A stretch of 64,000 nucleotides of DNA from Istiophorus platypterus (taxonomy: Eukaryota > Chordata > Actinopteri > Istiophoriformes > Istiophoridae). Each line of letters starts with the position of its first letter. Within the stretch, counting starts at the first letter, position 1. A program made the position numbers and the translations under genes. The DNA is taken from the NCBI GenBank assembly GCA_016859345.1, contig CM029124.1:17953480-18017479 (forward strand), written 5' to 3'. Below the pieces are notes generated by a model. That model made no database searches, was not told the DNA's origin, and saw nothing but the letters and a program-made list of their open reading frames with translations. Below are positions 38,345-48,243 of the stretch, piece after piece.

Positions 38345-39196
38345 CTTAAAGGGAGAGTTCGACACAATTATTTGCCTTCTTGCGGAGATTTTGGGGAGTG
38401 GATTGATACCACGCTCGTGTCTGTCCTCCATAAACAGATAAACACAGCCAGCGGCTGGCTAGCCTGTCCTCGCAGAAAGACCGGACGCAGCCGGCCCGGC
38501 TCTGTCCAAAGCTCGTCGAATCGGCCCAACGGCACCAGGGCTTGGGGGCTAGGTTAGGGCTCAGGTCGAGGTACGAGGCAACATACAGACTTCGACACAG
38601 CACCGGTCAAAAAGGAGCCCGGCGCACAACCTCCCGAAACGCAGCAAACCAGATATAACACAGCTTAACTGTTTGTTCTGGCAGAACACGGAGCAAAGTT
38701 TCGAGGCGTCACGGCTGCATACATAGTCGCTGTAAAGACACAGCTAGATGGGAATTTGCCCGGAGCAGCACGAACTGACAAACGTCTCCGGAGACTGGTA
38801 ACGTTTCAACTGGTGTGAAAATGTTGTGTGTATGAATCAGCTTCATAAACAAACAAGGGTGAAAGAACTAGAGTTCAGTCAGAAGCTTGAGCTGAAGACA
38901 AACAAACTGCCACAAATGTGGTAGGTGCGTGGGTTGCTAGCTTGTTTACAGCTAATGTCTATACACTAAAAATATTAATTGTTTGGAGCACATAAACAGG
39001 GAATGCGAAATATGCATTGCTCTTTATCTGAATAAAACCTTAAAAGTACTGGTAGGTAGGTTTTTGTTTGTTTTTTGTTGTTTTTTTAATCATTGGACAG
39101 GGTCAGGGAATCTGTTTTCCCCGGTTCCAGCCAGTATGCTAAGCTAAGCTAAGCCGCTACATGTATTTCCCAAATTTTTGAGACTGCTTGCTTAAA
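38345..39196. mobile_element. Larger, diverged relative of the 2904-3420 inverted-repeat element
   Basis: The left part (about 38345-38520) has the family start TTAAAGGGAGAGTTCGACA, then GATTGATACCACGCTCGTGT and GGCTCTGTCCAAAG. The right part (about 39095-39196) has GGACAGGGTCAGG, then ATGCTAAGCTAAGCTAAGCC and a degraded terminal repeat ending near CTTGCTTAA. The roughly 550 bp between them matches the short copy poorly and is unusually rich in CpG. No transposase is encoded. The outer boundaries are approximate, and the two parts could be separate insertions. Confidence 0.55.
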
Positions 39197-40532
39197 AAGA
39201 ACATTCTGGCCTAGATTACTGTGTGGAGACTAGCTCTAGATGTTGTCCTGCCCTGCAGCCTGAGGACTGGTTTCCAATTTCCAGTCAGCTTTGCTGATCC
39301 AGAGAAGCCCTTTGCATCCCTAGCAGCTCCAGGCCTGTTGTGAAACAGCATTTCACATTACCACATTATTATTAATATTGCATTATTAATGGCCATCTGC
39401 AGCAGCAAACCACTTGTCTTTGCAAAACTGAGAGCAGAGCGGAAGTATAGGATTGCTTCATTCTTGCGGAGCCTCCACATTCCCCAGGGCACCGCAGCAG
39501 GGTTGTTGTAGCTCGCACAGTTCCTCCTCTGCTCCCCCCCAACCCTCGCTGCACATCCCGCCCCCAGCCCCCAGTTTCCTGTGCAGCAGCATGGCCGCCG
39601 AACCCTTCCCTTCCCTACTCTGAGCTCGGTCAAGCTCCAGCTCCCTCTACCCTGCCGCTCCTAATACATTATTTACACTTTCATCCCCTCCCCTCAGCTC
39701 AGCTCAAAAGAATCAGGGCAGAGGGGAAATAACACCACTGTATAACACCCCCCCACCCCCCCTACACTAACACACACATTGCACACACAAGCCGATTCCG
39801 CCCCTCCACCACCCCGAACCCCACCTGCTCGCTCTTTTCTCACTCTGCGGGATGAAAATACAGTGCAGGGCTGGGCTGCGACAATGGGAAACTCTGTGAG
39901 GCCCCAGCCCTCCCATTAATCCCCTCTGACATGCCTCCCGAGGGCAGGGATTTGCTACAAGTCAATGCAGGAGACCTACAGTATGCAAAACAAGCCTGTC
40001 TGACTCTCTCATGATTTTCAAAGCTGCTGCACTGTACTGCCTGTGAGACAGGAAGGTAGATCAGAGAGGGGGAAAAAATAACTGTGCACACAGTCTGCTT
40101 ACTTAACCCTTTCTTCACTCTCCTGTTTGGTGTATGTGTCACTTCCCTCTTCTAGTTTCCCTCCTAACCTACAACGCACAGATAATGCTGATGACAGATG
40201 ACAGGATGAGAACTGATGCTGAGTGATGTATTTTTTTTTTCTCCCATTCAGCTCTGCAACCATCATTGTCTTTGCACCCCCACCGCTCCCTCCCCCCACA
40301 CAGACATGTTACCAGACCAAAATATGGAAACTACCCAACGTAAACAGGAATTCACAGGTCATGTGATGCACTTACTTCTCTCTGGCAGAGTAGTACTATT
40401 GAATTTCAGCCTAATCAGAGATCTAGTGATGAGGAGATAGTTGGAGATTTGAGGCAGGGTGTGTGTGTCGGGGGGGGGGGGGGTGACATTAGAGAGAGGC
40501 AGCACACACACAGGGAATGTAAACAACAGAGC

Positions 40533-40563
40533 TGTGTAGCCTAGCAACAGGCTAGGCTACACA
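40533..40563. repeat. Perfect 13-bp inverted repeat with 5-nt loop
   Basis: The arms TGTGTAGCCTAGC (40533-40545) and GCTAGGCTACACA (40551-40563) are exact reverse complements around AACAG. Part of the left arm, TGTGTAGCCT, recurs as a direct repeat about 110 bp further on (near 40650-40660). Confidence 0.9.
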
Positions 40564-41908
40564 TGGGGGTGGAGGAAGGGCAGCAGTACAAGTTCAATTA
40601 CCAGGAGGAGAGCTGCAGAGAAAAGGAAAACAGATGACAGTACGGCAGGATGTGTAGCCTGCTTTAGATTCATGTGCTTGGCTCCTCCGCTGCCTCCCCC
40701 ACCCTCTTTTTTTTTTTCTACCAATCCTCAGACCCTTTGAGATGGAAAAATGGGTCATCTGTGTGGAAGTTAATACTCTGAGCACGTACGGTGCTGCTTT
40801 ATTTTTAGGACATGCCTTGGAAATTTTTCTTCTTCTTTCCCTCACTGGTGAATGACACAGAGACAGCGCTGGGTAATTAATATACCGTGTTGGTGCTGTG
40901 CACACAAGTGGCAGTGCAGAAGAGAGCAGCAGCCTTTATTATAGCTGCTGGCAAAGCCTGGACATGTCTCATATTTCTCCCCAGCCTGCCCCTCTCCATG
41001 ACAACGTACAGTAGGGCTGCAGACTCTGGCACCACAGCCATGACATCAGCAACAGGGCGCAGAAAGTGTGACTCTGAGCATCATCAGGCAGTGGGAAAAC
41101 ATGTTCCAAAACAAGGATGCAGGAGGAATTGCTGCCTCTGTGGACGCCTCCACCTGACAGCCAGCAATCAGGGAGCCACGGGCAGCAAAAGCCTCCCCGT
41201 GAAGTTATTGCTCAGAGGTAACACTCTGAGGATCTCAGAGGTACATCGGTGCAGCAGAGAGTCTGCCGCTTTGCAGAGCTACGTGAAGCTGCCATGGCAA
41301 CTCGATACAACAGAGTTATTTCTGTCTGCCTTAAACTCCCAAACACAGCTGCTGCGACATAACCAGACATCTCCACTGGTCAGATACCCAATCTGTGTAT
41401 GTGGAGAAGCAATCAGGCTTTGATATTCAAACTCACAAACTGGAATAACACGGTAAAGGTAATTACTGCTGTGGATCATTTGTTGACAGGATTTCCAGTA
41501 ATGAGTTCTGAGGCTCAACCGATTATAATATTCCCAATACAACATGACATACGATCAGAATCCATGCAAACAAATTACGATGGCAGTCAGACTCGCTTTG
41601 GTCATGGCTGGTTAGAGCCTCTCTACACCTTTATCCTGGGATTTTAATATTAACAGGCTGTTTCCTGCACCTGTAACAAATGAAGAGGGTGAATCTGTCA
41701 CCATGAGCATATTAGAAAAAAACGATTACAACCGGTTAAAAAAAAAACAAAAAAAATAGAAAATCACCCCTCCCAAGCACATGGTCTCTGTGCTGCAGGC
41801 ACAGCCATTGTTATTGCTGTCAACTGGAACTGTTATGTTCTCAGCTCCCTCCATTCAGTTGTCCTTTAGTGGAGGACCATAGAAGGCTGCAAATACTGCC
41901 TGGAGCAA

Positions 41909-41924
41909 CAGTGCCCCCTACTGC
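41909..41924 (-). promoter_or_regulatory. CTCF-like binding motif
   Basis: The minus strand reads GCAGTAGGGGGCACTG, which fits the vertebrate CTCF core (CCASYAGRKGGCRS) except at the first base. Function is not shown by sequence, and such motifs can also ride in repeats. Confidence 0.5.
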
Positions 41925-42472
41925 ACAGAGTGTCTTCCAGTTCCCCCTTTTCTCCCCCAGCCGGCTTCATCAGATATGAAGAGCTGACTCATAATCCATT
42001 CACACAGACTAAAATAGCACAGGAATGCAATTAAAAGAATGATGTAAGTCAGAAGAAAAAGAACAAACATCCAACTGACTACATTAACATTCTCCTGAGC
42101 ATTGAGGACGCTGAGCAGGCCTTGTCTTAGATAAAAACAAAAGATGTGCTGTGTCATGTTGAAATCAAACGCGTCATAGCCGTATGTCAAAGTCTGTTTT
42201 GCTCGGTCCACTTTGTGATGGTGTGCTGACAGAGCAGGTAGCACTGATCTGGTATCCCTCAGTGACCCCTCAGTTCTCTCCAGTCTGTAGGGGACAGAAT
42301 ATGTGGTCAGCAGCTGAGTGTTTATTTACAGGAGAGGCAGGCTGGTGGTTCGCCATGCGGAGGGGTCTGAACCTGTTCCTACCCTCACTGCCAGCAGCAG
42401 ACCAGAGCTCCGGCCTGTTATTTTTCTCCTCTGCCTCCCCAAAGGACATGTTAACAATGAGCCACTTCTTCT

Positions 42473-42496
42473 GCACACACACACACACATACACAC
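42473..42496. repeat. (CA)n microsatellite
   Basis: CA units with one TA interruption. Confidence 0.9.
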
Positions 42497-43358
42497 TGTG
42501 GGCCAGACAACTCTGCCGAGCTCATGACAGGCTTCTCCTTTTCCACTAAATGGCAAACTAGCAGGAGTGCTGAAGTAAAGACTTCAGAGTGAGTGCATGA
42601 GTTCATGGAAAATGGAACACTGTCGACCATTTAGTCTTCACTCGACATTTCTGGGCCACTGTTCAATTTTCATTTTTCATTCCTAATGTAGAATAAGTAC
42701 CCCCCCCCACACTCTTGTTTCCTGGCAACCTCGAGGCCCTGAGCTGCTCCGGCCAGAGCCCTTAGAAAAACAGCTACAGACAGGGATAAAAATAATTACA
42801 GCTCTATTTGTCTTCCAAGAGCAGCACTTTAAGCAGACCTACTCCCTTCCCCTACGAGCTGCTCCACTTTAGCTCCCCTGCAAACACAATAAAGCCATTC
42901 AAAATAAAAGACGTTGTGGCTCAGTGCACTCACACAAGCTCATATGTTTCAACCCACCGGCTAGAAACAGAAATACCATACTCTCAGGTAATTCGACCAT
43001 GTTCTGGCAGTGTCTGTATTTCAATAACCAGTATCAAGGATCCATTAACATGTTGAAGGTCAAGAGCCAGGGTTTTTTTCCTCCAATTTATTTAACATAC
43101 CTGATCAGGGTCCTAGCAATTAACTCTCATGAGATTAGCTACATTACAGTTCTTTGTTTCTTAACATCTTGCTGGTACACAATTTGTTGTGGTATCTTAA
43201 AAAAAACAAACAAAAAAAACATGGCTAATATTTATCGTAGAATTACACACAACACTCTCCATTCAGCAAAATGACTCGAGATCAACAAACAGATGCAAAC
43301 TGCCCACACTCCATATTTCTAAACTGTATATGCTTCACTTTTTTCCTGTGCATTGCTA

Positions 43359-43372
43359 CTGCCATCTATTGG
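43359..43372 (-). promoter_or_regulatory. CTCF-like motif next to the tomm20 3' end
   Basis: The minus strand reads CCAATAGATGGCAG, one mismatch from the CTCF core at position 4. Weaker than the sites at 41909-41924 and 52645-52656. Confidence 0.35.
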
Positions 43373-43394
43373 CGAATGGAAACTCAGAACCTCC

Positions 43395-43988
43395 AAAATG
43401 CGTTTTCATGTTTTATTGTAGGATTTTAAACACAAAAATATGTCCAGCTATGAAAGACTTGGATATAAAAAAATAACATTTAAATGACATTGCAAGAACA
43501 ATTTCAGACAAATTAATGGCATTGTTCCACAAACCAGTGTTCTAGTTAGAGAAGACACTCTTACACACATTTCACATGTATATCAACTGTGCAACAATAT
43601 GTAGCAGATCATCTACATACCTTGTCTTTTTTTTTTAATATATTTTGTACATATCAGCAACCCCCACAAAAAAATAACACATCATCACTTTTGAGGGGAA
43701 TAAATAAACAGAAGGCAAGAAAAGATGATATCTGGTCGGAACAAGATTAAGATGGAATACGTTCAACATTTCCCAGATATGTAACCAAAGGTTCTTTAAA
43801 CTCGGAAGGCTGTGATTGCAGGGGGTGGGTTGGGGTGGGGTGTCACTGTCATCTGATATCCAAAGGTCAAACTCTCTTGATAATCAGGCTCATAACCCGC
43901 ACACAAACTGCAGTCCCACGTACCAAACAGTGCACAGGTATCAGTGTCTGAAATCCCTTTATGGAATAGTAATACCATTCACACACAT
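43395..43988 (-). other. tomm20: tomm20 3' untranslated region
   Basis: Non-coding AT-rich DNA after the tomm20 stop on the minus strand, ending about 15-20 nt past an AATAAA (plus TTTATT at 43412-43417). That would give a 3' UTR of about 590 nt. A later AATAAA at 43091-43086 could serve a longer form. Confidence 0.6.
43412..43417 (-). other. tomm20: tomm20 polyadenylation signal AATAAA
   Basis: Canonical hexamer on the minus strand about 570 nt past the stop codon; the first one found in that direction. Confidence 0.6.
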
Positions 43989-44033
43989 TCATTCGACGTC
44001 ATCTTCTGCTAAAGACTGAGAGCTGCCGATTCG
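43989..44033 (-). CDS. tomm20: tomm20 exon 5 coding part (residues 132-145 and stop)
   Basis: 45 nt reading RIGSSQSLAEDDVE and TGA after acceptor TTCAG; the human tail is RIVSAQSLAEDDVE. Too short to be found as an ORF. Confidence 0.96.
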   Translation of the reverse strand, partial: RIGSSQSLAEDDVE

Positions 44034-45274
44034 CTGAAAAACAGGAGAAAAAAAAAAAGTCTTTCAGGAGTTGTGCCAAAAAGTGACTGGCTACAGTTGC
44101 AGAACAGAAAAACTTCTGAGTGACATGTTTCACTTTGTAAATTGACATAGGAAATTAACAACTGGTTCTCATTAAAATGTTAGTAGTTCTGTCTTAGAGG
44201 TGAAATAACTAAGAGCTACTGACACATGGCTCTCAGCTTTGGATGATTCTAAGATTGATCTTGCACCCTTTCTTGTCCCAGAGGCCACAAATGGCAACCG
44301 GGGGGTTTATTAAGGATGCTCCATCACCGAACCCTCACGCTGGAAATTGAACGGGCAATGCGGGACGCTTCCTCACCTGGCTGATGCTGGGCAGTTTGGT
44401 GAGCAGCATCTGGAAGACCGGAGGCGGCAGCGTCTGCTGGAGCACCTGAAGGAGCTGCTGGGGCTGACCACACACCGCGATAGCGTTGGTCAGGTGGTCC
44501 ACGCCTCTCTCGAATTCACCTGGGGTAGAAAGAGGGGTTTGGGAGAAACATTTGAATCGAAAACGGGGGACTGGGCATCGTGAAAAGAGCTGCAGGCTGG
44601 TAACACGTGTCCAACCTTGAGACAGGAGCTCTTCTCCCAGCTGGATTTCCTCCAGGAAGAATTTCTGAACAGCTTCTGCGTCCTTCAAGTCAGGCAGCTT
44701 CAAAGTCAACAAACAACGGGGTCAGACAATGCTCACTTAGGCCTCAGAGAGAATCAAAAGTTATCTGAAACGAGCGGTTCGCTGTTTCTTACTTTTGACA
44801 GTCCAGACTTTTCGCCAGAAACCTTTTGCTTTCGTCTACCTGTGTGGAAAACAGTAACTTTAGGATGTGCTGGTGTGTTTTAGTTCGCCGTTGAAAAAGG
44901 GCAAGTCACGTGGTCGCGAGTCGGCTAAAACCGGTTCCAATCGAGTTACTTATCCCGGGATATAGCTGTAGAAAATTAAGCTAGAGTGCGTGTAAATGCT
45001 AGTATTCTGTGAGTATCTGAGAAAACGAGAACCTATTCAGTGGTTTTCCGATACGATGCCCTTTTTGTGTGTTCGCCACATGGCGATAGCTAGCACGCTG
45101 CCCGCTGCCGACAAAACTCTTCCCCTGCCGCCTCCCGGCTCACAAACACTCACGTTCCCGTAGCTTCTCCTTGAAGAGAGGGTCGCTCCGCCGCTTTCTG
45201 TCGAAATAAACGCAGTAGGCGACGAAGAGGGCTCCGCAGACCCCGGCGACAACCGCGCTCGTCCTGCCGCTCAT
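43989..45274 (-). CDS. tomm20: Mitochondrial import receptor subunit TOM20, complete, five exons
   Basis: Presequence receptor of the TOM complex, anchored in the mitochondrial outer membrane with its receptor domain in the cytosol. Joining 45274-45154, 44839-44793, 44697-44616, 44519-44377 and 44033-43989 gives 438 nt: 145 aa plus stop, the same length as human TOMM20. The N-terminal signal-anchor (about residues 6-24, SAVVAGVCGALFVAYCVYF) is followed by the basic stretch DRKRRSD. The soluble TPR-like domain (about 57-131) includes LPDLKDAEAVQKFFLEEIQL and HLTNAIAVCGQPQQLLQVLQ, near-identical to human. The acidic tail SLAEDDVE is intact. The linker at residues 42-56 is the most diverged part. 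All junctions are GT/AG and in frame. The a/b paralogue suffix is left open. Confidence 0.98.
44034..44376 (-). other. tomm20: tomm20 intron 4, 343 bp
   Basis: Contains a weak box C/D snoRNA candidate at 44228-44333 and a long poly-pyrimidine tract before the CAG acceptor. Confidence 0.85.
44228..44333 (-). ncRNA. Possible box C/D snoRNA (weak)
   Basis: On the minus strand a 5-nt stem arm GGTTC (44333-44329) precedes a C-box-like GTGATGG (44327-44321). A D box CTGA (44236-44233) is followed directly by the partner arm GAGCC (44232-44228, one G-U pair). Geometry and intronic position fit, but the C box departs from RTGATGA at its last base, the C'/D' boxes are not clear, and no known family is recognised. 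Confidence 0.2.
44377..44519 (-). CDS. tomm20: tomm20 exon 4 (residues 84-131)
   Basis: 143 nt from CCCCAG|GTGAATTC to CCAG|GTGAGG, holding most of the presequence-binding TPR fold including QTLPPPVFQMLLTKLPSISQ. Confidence 0.97.
44616..44697 (-). CDS. tomm20: tomm20 exon 3 (residues 57-84)
   Basis: 82 nt beginning LPDLKDAEAVQKFF. Starts in phase 0 after TGAAG and ends in phase 1 at TCAAG|GTTGG. Confidence 0.96.
44793..44839 (-). CDS. tomm20: tomm20 exon 2 (residues 41-56)
   Basis: A 47-nt microexon-sized segment, too short for ordinary ORF finding. It reads RRRKQKVSGEKSGLSK across the junction (human RRKKQKLAKERAGLSK). Acceptor CACAG|GT, donor AAAA|GTAAG. Confidence 0.95.
44840..45153 (-). 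other. tomm20: tomm20 intron 1, 314 bp
   Basis: CpG-rich first part, continuing the promoter island. A consensus E-box CACGTG lies at 44907-44912. Human TOMM20 hosts the H/ACA RNA SNORA14B in an intron; I could not recognise an H/ACA fold here. Confidence 0.85.
45154..45274 (-). CDS. tomm20: tomm20 exon 1 coding part (residues 1-40)
   Basis: Encodes the membrane anchor and the start of the basic linker; ends in phase 1 at GAAC|GTGAGT. Confidence 0.96.
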
Positions 45275-45440
45275 CGTGTCCGGGGGGACCGCTCAGGAGC
45301 TCGGCACGCTGCGGAGCGGGCTAGCCGGCTAGCGGCTAGCACGCCGTCCAGGAAGTACCCGCGTGATGACGCCGGACGCAAGACGTCGCAAGCGTCCCGG
45401 CCACGCCGGCCGCACGCGCGCGACACGGATTAAACCCGAT
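45275..45440 (-). promoter_or_regulatory. tomm20: tomm20 promoter / 5' UTR, CpG island
   Basis: Strongly CpG-rich. Seen: a perfect 14-bp palindrome GCTAGCCGGCTAGC (45320-45333) followed by one more GCTAGC, an ETS-type CCAGGAAGTA (45348-45357) and an NRF1-like alternating stretch GCACGCGCGC (45412-45421). ETS (GABPA) and NRF1 sites are typical of nuclear genes for mitochondrial proteins. No TATA box is seen. Confidence 0.6.
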
Positions 45441-45446
45441 CGGGCC

Positions 45447-45483
45447 ATAAATAAATAAATAAACAAATAAACAAATAAATAAC
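45447..45483. repeat. (AAAT/AAAC)n tetranucleotide repeat
   Basis: About nine units, directly upstream of the tomm20 CpG island. Confidence 0.9.
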
Positions 45484-45934
45484 CAAAGTGTAAAGTGATG
45501 TTACAAGTTCAACATCCGATAATGATCCTAAGCACAAAGCGCCACAATTAAAATGCACTTTAAGTCTAAAAAATGCTGAATGCTTTAATGCGCAAGCAGC
45601 ATTTCCATGTTATGTTTGGTCATGGTGAAGATAATTTGAAGTGCTTCAAGTTAAGAAATTACCTTTGCACGTACTGTTGGGTCGTTCGACACAATGCATC
45701 ATATCGGAGAAGTCTGTCACATGATTCACTGTATATGTTGAAACTATCCACCAAATTTTCTTCTTTTCGCTACAGCATAAGTGCATGTCAAGTAAACGCA
45801 GTGGACTGAAATGGAGCAGAGGTATAATAAACTAGGAATATTCAAGTAAGGTAGAAATACCTTAAATTTATACTTTAGCTCAGCACTTGAGTAATAGTTA
45901 GTTCTCCCAAGTGATGACAGCAGACACGTTGAGT
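45484..45934. other. Short spacer between tomm20 promoter and arid4b 3' end
   Basis: No gene is supported. In human the gene RBM34 lies in this interval; nothing like its RNA-recognition motifs is present. A fragment resembling one end of the AAGTA-rich repeat (see 57338-57918) lies at about 45835-45905. Confidence 0.7.
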
Positions 45935-48082
45935 ACTTCACAAACTATGGCATTTATTTCAAACAGAGGCTTCTGCTTTGCTTACATTTTTACAATAAAT
46001 TACACAATGACCATCATCAGATGAGCCTAATAAATACTATTGAGCATTTTTCAATAAGCTCCATTACTTTCTCTTTATCTATGATCCAGACCATTTTCCA
46101 TATACAGGTTCATACAGCTTTAGCTTCAGGCCATGTACAGGTCAGAAAATAGTTCAGCCACATCCAAAACCACCATTCTCCTCTTACAAGCACAAGCAAT
46201 AGAAAAACAAAAACAGAATATGAACTAAAGCAAAACATGAAATTAAAAAAAGAGGAAAAAAGGAAAAAATAAATGACTATTGAAACTGATGACAGAGGAA
46301 GAACAGAAACAGAACAACATAAACAAAACTCATATCTGTTCCTATGAGAAAAAAAGAATGAGAACAAAGGGGGAAAACAATCATGCTGTAACCCTCAGTA
46401 TTTACACTCAAACTACAGTTAAAACCGTAAAACTATCTGTACAGAAAAGTACATGTTATTAACAGTGCAAGATATTAAATAGCTTGACTCAAAACACTTC
46501 TCAATATACAAATGTATAACAAAAGCATACAATTACATACAAGTGCCAAACAAAATGCAATTTCAGGTTATCATACAGTAGGGAGTCTATACAAAGGAAA
46601 CACTGGAGATATCTTCAGAAATGTATACACATACATCACTTTATGATATAAATGCACATTTACAATATCTTTACCTTTAATCTGGTCATAGTACAGGAAA
46701 CAACCAAACGTTTTTGGTAGGGATGAATATGAGAGGAAGCTGGCATGTTATGTTACTGATCATGAGTAAAATTAGAAAGAGATGCGTTGCTTTATTTAAT
46801 GATGCAAAAATACTTAAATAACTTCATGTTTTGTGAAACACTGCAAATGTGGAGTTCAGCTTCATTCACATGTTCTGCAGTACTAAGTACATGCTGCAAA
46901 TACCTCCTATACAATACGCCTTCAAGTTGACTTGATCCAGTTGCAGATGTGCACCATCTAATCTTCAGTGAAGACGATGGGATTGGGGGGATTATATGGG
47001 TGATGAAAACATAACGATATAAAGCAGATGGGCTTTCAAAAGGCAGATGAGCTGAAGTAATGTGACCATTGCATTCACCAACTCCATCATTGCACATTTT
47101 ATACTGCCAAACTCAATATTTGTACCCTAGCTGGATGAGTATTCAGTAGTAGATTACAGGTGATCCAGTATGATCAGGAGTTCTGCTTTACAATTCTTAA
47201 ATATGACCATATGCTGATAAAAACCATCATCTGTCAGACTTAGCCTTTCACTGCCTGCTCACTCATACAGCATTCTTCAGTCTTTTGTAAGGGACACATT
47301 ATTCCAGCCAACCCTCTGATTTGAGAAGAGGATCAGGGAAAAAAAAAGTGCTGTCCTTTCTCAAAGTGCCCCATGGAAATGAACAAAAAGGCACTACAGT
47401 ATCATTCCATATTCATCCACTGAGGCTGTCAGTGGACATATGATGGTCTGAAACCCTCTCTATCCCCAGCTATATGACTCAGTGGAAACATGGACAGGAC
47501 CAAGTGCCCCGTCCATGAGAAGAGCATCTTTACCCACTTGAGGTTAAACCACACAAAGGCCTTTTTTAATGAGGGTGGAAAGAGAAACGTGGCAAAGTTA
47601 CATTTCATACACCCTTAATGCCAATGTGGCAGTGTTCCCCTGAATTCCCCATAATAACATGGCAAGCACAGGCTGTACCATGCTGAGCTATGAGGACAGA
47701 GCACTGAGGGGTCTTCACTGGAAATCATCCCTTACCAATACGACTTTATCAAATGGAAAAGAATTATTGCTTGCAAAAACAATTCTTATAAATGTTAGAT
47801 TGAGGAGAGCGCAAAAGACAACTTTGTAAATTTTTTTGACAAATTTCATCCCCCTACACAATCTTCATAAAAGTGCACTTAAGTGCCATTAGCTTGCCAA
47901 GGAAACAGTTGTCAATAGAAAATAGTGCTTGTTTCTTGTTTTTTGTCTCTGGTCTGGTTTTTGTGCCCCAGTAGTTACAGTATGTAGGTTGAGTTGTCCT
48001 TCCTGTTGGGAGGGAATGGGGGCGTTGAACCCAGGGTGCTGGTTAAGTGCTTGGTGCGGTGGCTCCTTGCTGGTTCGTCCTG
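45935..48082 (-). other. arid4b: arid4b 3' untranslated region
   Basis: About 2.1 kb of AT-rich non-coding DNA after the arid4b stop on the minus strand. It holds a proximal AATAAA (plus TTTATT at 46791-46796) and a distal one at 45953-45958, so two 3' ends are possible. The distal site is my choice of end because the sequence composition stays uniform up to it. Confidence 0.6.
45953..45958 (-). other. arid4b: arid4b distal polyadenylation signal AATAAA
   Basis: Canonical hexamer on the minus strand about 2.1 kb past the stop. A second lies at 46796-46791. Confidence 0.5.
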
Positions 48083-48243
48083 TCACCTGCACTCCACTGA
48101 TACCCCAGAGTTCTGAGAAGAGGAGGATGAGGATGACACCGGAGGGTCGGCCAGTGTCAGCATGACTGCCGCAGTCAGTGAGCTGGAGGACGGTGAGGAG
48201 GAGGAGGAGGAAGATGAGGAGGAGGAGGAAGCAGCCACCGTGC
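48083..48243 (-). CDS. arid4b: arid4b exon P (last coding exon)
   Basis: 161 nt: a poly-Ser run (12 Ser, then P, then 4 Ser), LTAAVMLTLADPP, a second Ser run and the family's terminal VECR with TGA. The Ser runs are longer than in human and are encoded mainly by TCC/TCT in a purine/pyrimidine-skewed repeat. Confidence 0.95.

Larger units (their letters stand above)
39197..43394. other. Gene-free intergenic DNA up to the tomm20 3' end
   Basis: No gene is supported. The 178-residue plus frame at 40887-41423 has no recognisable domain. Contents: G-run near 40471-40483, a perfect hairpin at 40533-40563, a CTCF-like site at 41909-41924 (minus), CA at 42473-42496 and a second CTCF-like match at 43359-43372. 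Confidence 0.6.

Noticed and set aside
40887..41423. 178-residue open frame on the plus strand
   Set aside because: Random-looking composition, no domain recognised; length alone is not enough in this base composition.
44840..45153. H/ACA snoRNA SNORA14B in tomm20 intron 1
   Set aside because: The human gene hosts it, but no two-hairpin H/ACA layout could be made out here.
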